64,000 nt of DNA from Phocoena phocoena (Eukaryota; Chordata; Mammalia; Artiodactyla; Phocoenidae): contig NC_089232.1 in NCBI RefSeq assembly GCF_963924675.1, positions 43,130,522-43,194,521 on the forward strand, read 5' to 3'. This document shows, piece by piece, positions 57,475-64,000 of the stretch. Position 1 is the stretch's first letter; the number at the start of each line of letters is the position of its first letter. The notes under the pieces are model-generated. The model saw only the letters and a list, made by a program, of their open reading frames with translations. It did no database searches and was not told the DNA's origin. Both the position numbers and the translations under genes were made by a program.

Positions 57475-58985
57475 CTCCATCCTCTGGTCATCTCTGATGT
57501 GGGAGCTAAAACAAGAAGGCCTACCACTGTCCTCTTCAACCTTAGCTAGGAACATGCATCAAGCAACTCGAATTTTTCACACCTCTGAACATGCCCACGA
57601 ATGACCATGAAAATGCACTAGGGCTATTGATTTTGGGGTTATAAATATATTTTAGTGAGTAGGAGAATTTATAAATATGGACTCTCCAAATACTGAATCT
57701 ATGAATAAAGAGAACAAGCTGTACTTAATAATCAGATTATTTTGTGTTCTAGAATATTGTGTCTCAAACTCAGGTATTTGGTCTTATTAATATAAAAATC
57801 AAATGTTAGCCCTAGTTATTACTATACATTACCTGATATTTGAAGACTTAACTTGTGATTTGGGTTGCATATAGAAGCATCTAAAGTGTTCTAATCTTCT
57901 AACTTTATTTTCTTAACGGATTCACTGTTTAAAAAAATATCTCTGTGCCTGTCCTTGTATAAATTTGCCTTAGACTCTTTAATATATGGTCTCAAGTGTA
58001 ATCCATAACACCTGCCCTCAATTATTATCTTTTTAAAGTTCATATATTTACCACATTATTAAAGTACCAGGTAATTATGAAATTTCAAATGTTATTTCAG
58101 CTGTCAGAACTTTTGATGTTAAAACATACTCTAAGGTAATCACTCTATAGTCTACACAAAATCAAATACAAGACATATGTGCAGGGACTACTCAGAATCT
58201 TTTCAAGTGCTTTTTAAAATACTCTTCTGGAAAATCTTGATTTTGGAGAAGTATTCCACTTTCCTATAAAGAATAATCGGAATTTTACCCATTTTTTAAA
58301 AATTTAACTTTAACAGCACATTACAGGTAATTTTCAACACTGGGAATTAGGAGAGAAATTTTGGGGTAGGTAGTGGTATGTACCATTCATTGACATGAAG
58401 CCAAGATTAATTGTATTTAAAATTTAACCTTGTCTGTCATGGATCAGCTGGAGCTTTTAGGGACAGGTACAGTGTCTGTCAATAGCACATCACTCTTAAT
58501 CTTCAATTGTTGTTTTCAGAGAAAATAATGAGGATACGTTGCCTTTTATGCAAGACAGATGAACTGAGGGATAATAAAATTGAACCTAACTTTCCTGTTT
58601 CCTTGATACATCTGGGTCTCCTGCAACAGAAGTCTCTTTTGAAACAAACAGAAGCCCACCTGCTGCTCATGTACACAGGGTCAAAAAGAGGGGTATTAAC
58701 AGTATACCTCTTTAGTTTGTAATAGCTGACTTTCTTGTTGCTTCACATAAAAATGTTTTTCATCTTCTTGTGTTCAGCTTACAATTAGAATAAAAGAACA
58801 ATGGGATTCATCACCACCATCTTTATTGTGATAAATATACAACCTATGTTGGTCCACCCCAGGTTCAATTGGTAATTGTGGTTTTCTAACCTCCACACAT
58901 CCTTTGTCTGGTTTCAAGTTGGGAAACATCTTGGCAGTAAAAAAAGAATGGCCTTAAAATTGTGGCAGTAACTGATCTGCCATGA
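57475..58985. other. No gene recognised
   Basis: AT-rich single-copy-like DNA with no supported coding frame. The 71-codon frame at 58507-58722 shows no domain. Confidence 0.45.
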
Positions 58986-58987
58986 CC

Positions 58988-59370
58988 TATTACAGACTGG
59001 ACATTTGTGTCCTCCCAAATTTATATGTTGAAACCTCCCAGTGTAACTATATTTGGACATACGGCCTGTGAGGATGTGATGAAGGCTAAATGAGATCACA
59101 AGAGGAGAGCTCTAATCTGATAGGCCTGCTGACATTATAAGAAGAGAAAATACACCAGAGTCCTTTCTCTCAGAGCACATGAAAGAAGGGCCATGTGAAG
59201 AAAGGGTGGCCATCCACAAGCCAGGAAGAGAGTTCTTACCAGAAATGGAACCCTACTGGAACTGTGATCTTGGAATTTCCAGCTTCCAGAAGTGTAAGAA
59301 AATAAATTTCTGTTGTTTAAACAATCCAGTCTATGGTATTTTGTTATGGCAGCCCAAGTGGACCACTGTG
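58988..59370 (+). mobile_element. Solo LTR, ERVL-MaLR type (MLT1/MST-like)
   Basis: Landmarks in order: TATTACAGACTGGACATTTGTGTCC, AATTTATATGTTGAAACCTCCC, ACATTATAAGAAGAG, GCACATGAAAGAAGGGCCATGTGAAG, CTTGGAATTTCCAGCTTCCAGAA, AATAAATTTCTGTTGTTTAAAC and TTGTTATGGCAGCCCAAG. AATAAA near 59300 would be the LTR polyadenylation signal. The 73-codon frame at 59179-59400 lies inside it and is a chance frame. Confidence 0.85.
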
Positions 59371-59457
59371 ATCCTCTTCATATTCCCAGCTGGATTATGA
59401 AATTCAATTACTTCTTACATTTCCTCTCTGAACTTAGAATCACATAGGTTATATGTG

Positions 59458-59543
59458 TGTCTTCCTTTCATCCTTTCCTTCCTCCCTTCCTCCCTCTCTG
59501 CTCTTTCTCTCTCCCTCCTCTCTCTCTTTCTTTCTTTCCCCCA
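59458..59543. repeat. Polypyrimidine tract
   Basis: About 85 bp of nearly pure C and T with TTCC, CTCT and TTTC units. Confidence 0.9.
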
Positions 59544-59794
59544 GATGACTTTTTAGACTCTCTTTCAAAGAGAAAAATCAGCATTTCCTTCCAGTGTCTT
59601 CTTTTTATAATATTTTTATGTTAAAATATTCTTGTTGTAAATAGGTCAAATAGTGCAAAAAATATGAAGTATGAAAGTTCTCCTTCATCGTATGTCATTC
59701 TCATTACTCTCAACAGATATAATAAGTGATACATTTTTCCAGACCCATATTTATACATTTATACACATAAGTCATACCTAAAACACTTATATAT

Positions 59795-60172
59795 GTTCAA
59801 GTTAAAATTAGGTCACTAGGGCCGGCCACAATCCAGTATGACTGGTGCTTTTATATAAAGGGGAATTTGGACACACAGATGTGCACAGAAGGAAGACTAT
59901 GTGAAGACGCACAGGGAGAATACCATGTGAAGACGGAGGATTAGAGTGATGTGTCCACAAGCCAAGGTGTGCCAGAGATGCTGAAAAACCACCAGAAGCT
60001 AGGAAGATACAAGGAAGGATTCCCTTTAGGTTTCAAAGGGAGCATGGCCCTGTGACATCTTGATTTCAGACTGCCAGCCTCCAGAACTGTGAGACAGTAA
60101 ATTTCTGTTGTTTTAAGCCACTCACTTTGTGGTATTTTGATATAGCAGTCCTAGGAATCTAAAATAATGACA
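59795..60172 (+). mobile_element. MaLR (MLT1-like) LTR, 5'-truncated
   Basis: AATCCAGTATGACTGGTGCTTTTATATAAAGGGG, CGCACAGGGAGAATACCATGTGAAGACGG, CTTGATTTCAGACTGCCAGCCTCCAGAACTGTGAGACAG and TTTAAGCCACTCACTTTGTGG are in MLT1 order. The 5' third is missing. It is the same class, in opposite orientation, as 24608-25500. Confidence 0.8.
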
Positions 60173-60174
60173 TA

Positions 60175-61885
60175 TTTGAATAATTTTTTTTAAAAGAAAA
60201 CAATTTTATAGATATCTGTTATTTCCTGCTCAATCCTGGCTACTGAGAAGAAATAGTGAAATGAAATTAAATATTACAATTTAGGAAGTAAACCACACCA
60301 TATATATTTTGAAGACCCACATTTATAATATAGCTTTTATTGATAATTTCTTTCTTATTAAAACTCTTTACTTTCAAAATCACTTGGGATTTCCTTAAAA
60401 TAAAAACAAACAGTATACTATGATACTTTCAGTTCTTTAATTTCTTGAAAGGAAAAGTTGAGAAATGGCAATGGAGGAACGTTCCAATATTCCATTAAAT
60501 ATTAAAGAGTATCTACCAATCAAAAGTAACAAGAAATTAAGATAAAGCACCTCTACAGTGAAAGTGGATATCAAAAGTAAACCAAGATGGTAGTGCATTG
60601 GCTTATATATTTGTTGTTTAAATAGCGAATTTCAGTAAGCACTCTGTTTCATAAATAAGTTACATCTATTTTCAGCTGAGATTTTACATTCTCATGGGTA
60701 GATTTGTTTTTCCTTGAGAAACCATTAAGGATATTTACAATGTTGTTTTTATCGATCAATGAATTATTATACACCAGGTATGTCCCAAACAGTATTCTGG
60801 ATAGCACAACAGAATTTTTCAAAGAAATGCTATTTTCTTAGAAATGGTATTTTTTTAAGTTAATGCTACTATTCTACTTATGAACTAATAGGAAATACAA
60901 TAAAGAATTATGACTTTGCCCATAATTTAACCATTCAATTATTTTATCCTTCATCTCACCTACAGTTCTATGATATTGATATGTTCAATTGACAAAGAAA
61001 TTCCTTGCTTCCTCCTAAATGCCTGCTTCCTCATTTTGACATCTTGTCAACAAATGCCTGTTTTTCACAGCATATATTGTTATGTATATATTTTTATATT
61101 TACTAGTATAGTTGCTTGTTCCACATGCAGTTTTGTAGGTTCCACTCTTAAGTCACAGCTTTGCACACCCTCCCTCACCTGTGAAATGGCACCACTGACA
61201 ACTGTGAGATATACCTTGTTTATAGACGTATCAGAGAGAAAAGCATGCAGTTATTTTCTGAGTGTCCTTTAAAGTATTGGATTCAGAGCCTCAACTCATC
61301 AGTAGTTTTTCTTGGTATTAAAAGTAGCAAGTATTAAAAGGGCTACATATGTGTCAATCCAAGAGCAGGAATATGGGAGTGAGCCTTCCAGAATGAAGGC
61401 AATGATTTAAATCTGAAGAGAATAATAATATTAATGAAACTGATTGAGATTAGTCAGCCTTTTATCACCATGACCCTGCAATATTAGCCTTTATTAATGA
61501 TAAAATATTCCACCCTCAAAAAAATTGGGGGTCTAAATTCTAAACAATTGTGGTTACTGTTATACACACACACATACACACAAACACATTTTTTGTTATC
61601 CTTTAGTAAATATTTTTTTCTACATAGAAATTCATTTGAGGAATTTCTAGTTAAACAGGTGGCTGTGCTACATACATGGCTTTGGAAATTAGGATCAGGC
61701 TCTGGGCAAAGTTCTTTTCGCTGACTTCTGTGGAACTACACATTTCTTTGTTTAAACAGCCAATCTGAAATAAACAGTGATAACACAGAGATTGCATGAT
61801 GAAGAAAGAGAAAATACATTACTGCATATTATTTTATGTGAGCACTTGGACAGTTTTATTTTTAAAACTTAAAAGATTGAAACAT
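60175..61885. other. No gene recognised
   Basis: AT-rich DNA. The 100-codon frame at 60970-61272 contains hydrophobic stretches but no signal or domain I recognise. A short (CA)n run lies at about 61563-61582. Confidence 0.45.
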
Positions 61886-61984
61886 AGATGGCCTCATCCA
61901 CCAGAGGGCAGACAGCAGAAGCAAGAAGAACTACAATCCTGCAGCCTGTGGAACAAAAACCACATTCACAGAAAGATAGACAAG

Positions 61985-62881
61985 CTGAAAAGGCAGAGGG
62001 CTATGTACCAGATGAAGGAACAAGATAAAACCCCAGAAAAACAACTAAATGAAGTGGAGATAGACAACCTTCCAGAAAAAGAATTCAGAATAATGATAAT
62101 GAAGATGATCCCGGAACTCGGAAAAAGAATGGAGGCAAAGATCAAGAAGGTGCAAGAAATGTTTAACAAAGACCTAGAAGAGTTAAAGAACAAACAAACA
62201 GAGATGAACAAAACAATAACTAAAATGAAAAGTACACTAGAAGGAATCAATAGCAGAATAACTGAGGCAGAAGAACGGATAAGTGACCTGGAAGACAGAA
62301 TGTTGGAATTCACTGCTACAGAACAGAATAAAGAAAAAAGGATGAAAACAAGTGAAGACAGCCTAAGAGACCTCTAGGACAACATTAAACACAACAACAT
62401 CCGCATTATATGGGTCCCAGAAGGAAAAGAGAGAGAGAAACGACCAGAGAAAATATTTGAAGAGATTATAGTCAAGAATTTCCCTAACATGGGAAAGGAA
62501 ATAGCCACCCAAGTCCAGGAAGTGCAGGGAGTCCCATACAGGATAAACCCAAGGAGAAACAGGCCGAGACACATAGTAATCAAATTGGCAAAAATTAAAG
62601 ACAAAGAAAAATTATTGAAAGCAGCAAGGGAAAAAGAAAAAATAACATACAAGGGAACTATCATAAGGTTAAGAGCTGATTTCTCAGCAGAAACTCTACA
62701 AGCTAGAAGGGAGTGGCATGATATACTTAAAGTGATGAAAGGTAAGAACGTACAACCAAGATTACTCTACCCAGCAAGGATTTCATTCAGATTCGAAGGA
62801 GAAATCAAAAGATATACAGACAAGCAAAAGCTAAGAGAATTCAGCACCACCAAAGCAGCTCTACAACTAATGCTAAAGTAA
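61985..62881 (+). pseudogene. L1-C ORF1, single nonsense codon and start codon change
   Basis: The reading frame is continuous over about 298 codons apart from one TAG at 62375-62377, where the other copies have TGG (Trp of SLRDLWDN). The expected start ATG reads CTG at 61985-61987. The next in-frame ATG is 62003-62005. Layout: N-terminal tail about residues 1-35, heptad coiled coil about 40-125 (MFNKDLEELKNKQTEMNK, NSRITEAEERISDLEDRM), RRM-like part about 130-215 (IRIIWVPEGKEREKRPEK, NFPNMGKEIATQVQ) and the C-terminal domain (KGTIIRLRADFSAETLQ, YPARISFRFEGEIKRYTD) to LMLK-TAA. In an intact element it would coat L1 RNA. No frameshift is present, in contrast to the ORF1 of L1-A and L1-B. Confidence 0.92.
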
Positions 62882-62949
62882 CTTCTCTAAGTGGGAAACA
62901 CAAGAGAAGAAAAGGACCTACAAAAACAAACCCAAAACAATTTAAGAAA

Positions 62950-63472
62950 ATGGTCTTAGGAACATACATATCGATAATTACCTTAAACATGAATGGATTT
63001 AATGCTCCAACCAAAAGACACTGGCTTGCTGAATGGATACAAAAACAAGACCCATATATATGCTGTCTACAAGAGACCCACTGCAGACCTAAGGACGCAT
63101 ACAGACTGAAAGTGAGGGGATGGAAAAAGATATTCCATGCAAATGGAAATCAAAAGAAAGTTGGAGTAGCAATACTCATATCAGATAAAATAGACTTCAG
63201 AATAAAGAATGTTACAAGAGACAAGGAAGGACCACTACATTATGATCAAGGGATCAATCCAAGAAGAAGATATAACAATTATAAATATATATGCACCCAA
63301 CATAGGAACACCTCAATACATAAAGGAACTGCTAATAGCTAAAAAAACAGGAAATCGACAGTAACACAATAATAGTGGGGGACTTTAACACCTCACTTAC
63401 AACAATGGACAGCTCATCCACAATTAAAATAAATAAGGAAACAGAAGCTTTAAATGACACAATAGACCAGAT
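62950..63472 (+). pseudogene. L1-C ORF2, endonuclease start only
   Basis: The ATG is at 62950-62952. The APE-type endonuclease start is well kept: LNMNGFNAPTKRHWLAEW with the LN.NG motif, CCLQETHCRPKDAYRLK with the catalytic Glu, and HANGNQKKVGVAILISDKIDF. One extra C near 63230 (GGACCACTACATT instead of GGACACTACAT) shifts the frame. The GDFN motif is still visible in the other frame at 63378-63389. The element ends about 175 codons into ORF2, before the end of the endonuclease domain. Confidence 0.9.
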
Positions 63473-64000
63473 AAACACTGTGACAATGTCAGAATAACCA
63501 TGGTAATACAGTGTAGAGCCATGATTTTAGATGGTCCTAAGGGTTTGGTATTGGATTCTAGCCAGGTTTGGTATTGGATTCTAGCTGAAAACTGGAGGTA
63601 AAAACAGAATCAAAATTTACAAGGATAATAATAAATTAGAGCTATACAGTGGGTCCTGGTGAAGTGGGTAGGGTTCAGGACAAATAAAAGATCCTGGGAC
63701 CTAAAATTAAACTAAGAAAACTCATTCTATGGACTGGGAAAATATGTTGAAGGTTAGCAAACAAAACAGCAAATCCTTTGGCACACAGATACTAAAGGCA
63801 CACAGCAGCTAGTTTGGATAACTGCCTTAGGGCAGCAAGATTAATTTTGGGCTGCTGATTAATTTTGGCTAGTGAGTCTGAGTTCTTGGAAATAATTGTT
63901 CAGCTTTGTGCCAGGACTGTGCACAGTGACCCTATTGATGGTTCCATGTCTCCACTGTTAAATGTACCTTGGGGAAGGCAGGGTTACATATTATGAAAAG
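63473..64000. other. No gene recognised; short tandem duplication
   Basis: Non-L1 DNA of unknown type. A 23-bp unit starting GGTTTGGTATTGGATTCTAGC is directly duplicated at 63542-63564 and 63565-63585 (21 of 23 bases kept in the second copy). A second short echo, GATTAATTTTGG, occurs at about 63840 and 63859. Confidence 0.6.

Larger units (their letters stand above)
61889..63472 (+). mobile_element. LINE-1 piece (L1-C), truncated at both ends, other 5'UTR lineage
   Basis: It begins with about 96 bp of a 5'UTR (CATCCACCAGAGGGCAGACAG, CAATCCTGCAGCCTGTGGAAC) unlike that of L1-A and L1-B. ORF1 follows at 61985-62881, a 68-bp spacer, and ORF2 from 62950. Homology ends near 63472 (AATGACACAATAGACCAGATA), where non-L1 DNA begins. 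No RT region, 3'UTR or tail is present anywhere downstream. L1 copies normally lose the 5' side, so loss of the 3' four-fifths implies a later deletion or rearrangement, or an unusual integration. Confidence 0.92.

Noticed and set aside
60970..61272. 100-codon open frame with Cys-rich stretches
   Set aside because: No signal peptide pattern, spacing or family similarity that I can support.

Overview
The window is mammalian nuclear DNA, most probably from a cetacean. Seven short tRNA-derived SINEs of the CHR type found in whales, hippos and ruminants lie in it: a long form of about 280-300 bp body and a short form of about 190 bp whose tail side reads GCGG(T)ACGCGGGCCTCTCA. The LINE-1 copies have a 5'UTR that opens with a GGAGGAGCTTCAAGATGG box. 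I find no host protein-coding gene, no exon with convincing splice context, no rRNA, no functional tRNA and no CRISPR array. Most long open frames are pieces of LINE-1 or their shadows.

Layout. 1-6737: a minus-strand LINE-1 (L1-B), complete at its 5' end and cut by the window edge in its 3'UTR. 6738-12786: mostly single-copy AT-rich DNA with one MaLR solo LTR (8821-9227), an unnamed (TG)n-bearing repeat and a long CHR SINE. 12787-23500: layered old repeats. These are a 5'-truncated L1 with an 11-bp target-site duplication (TSD), several much older minus-strand L1 segments, three LTRs or LTR pieces of one ERVL-like family (two with 5-bp TSDs), an unnamed ancient repeat and four CHR SINEs, several nested one inside another. 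24608-25500: a minus-strand MaLR LTR split by a long CHR SINE. 26679-33613: a complete plus-strand LINE-1 (L1-A) between a 12-bp TSD, with 5'UTR, dead ORF1, dead ORF2, 3'UTR and AATAAA. It landed at the edge of an old MIR. 33614-42130: MIR, L2, old L1 fragments and one short CHR SINE in otherwise unrecognised DNA. 42137-44728: a minus-strand 5'-truncated L1 (L1-K) with an internal deletion. 48545-49542: a small L1 whose 5' half is inverted (twin priming). 50340-53110: an old minus-strand L1. 53110-61880: mostly single-copy DNA with two plus-strand MaLR LTRs and MIR/L2 traces. 61889-63472: a plus-strand L1 piece (L1-C) from a different 5'UTR lineage, with an ORF1 that is nearly intact, cut off early in ORF2.

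How the parts work together: nothing here forms a host pathway. The autonomous elements are the L1s, whose ORF1p and ORF2p make the RNP that copies L1 and also mobilises CHR SINEs. All ORF2 copies present are disabled by stops, frameshifts, truncation or, in L1-A, an altered reverse-transcriptase box. The most unusual points are antisense and sense open frames shared by the 5'UTRs of the two complete L1s, the twin-priming junction, an L1 with a 5' part but no 3' end, a SINE whose tail looks like a 3' transduction, and large inverted L1 copies about 20 kb apart.

Family names rest on recognition of consensus-like sequence by eye. Boundaries of old repeats are approximate.
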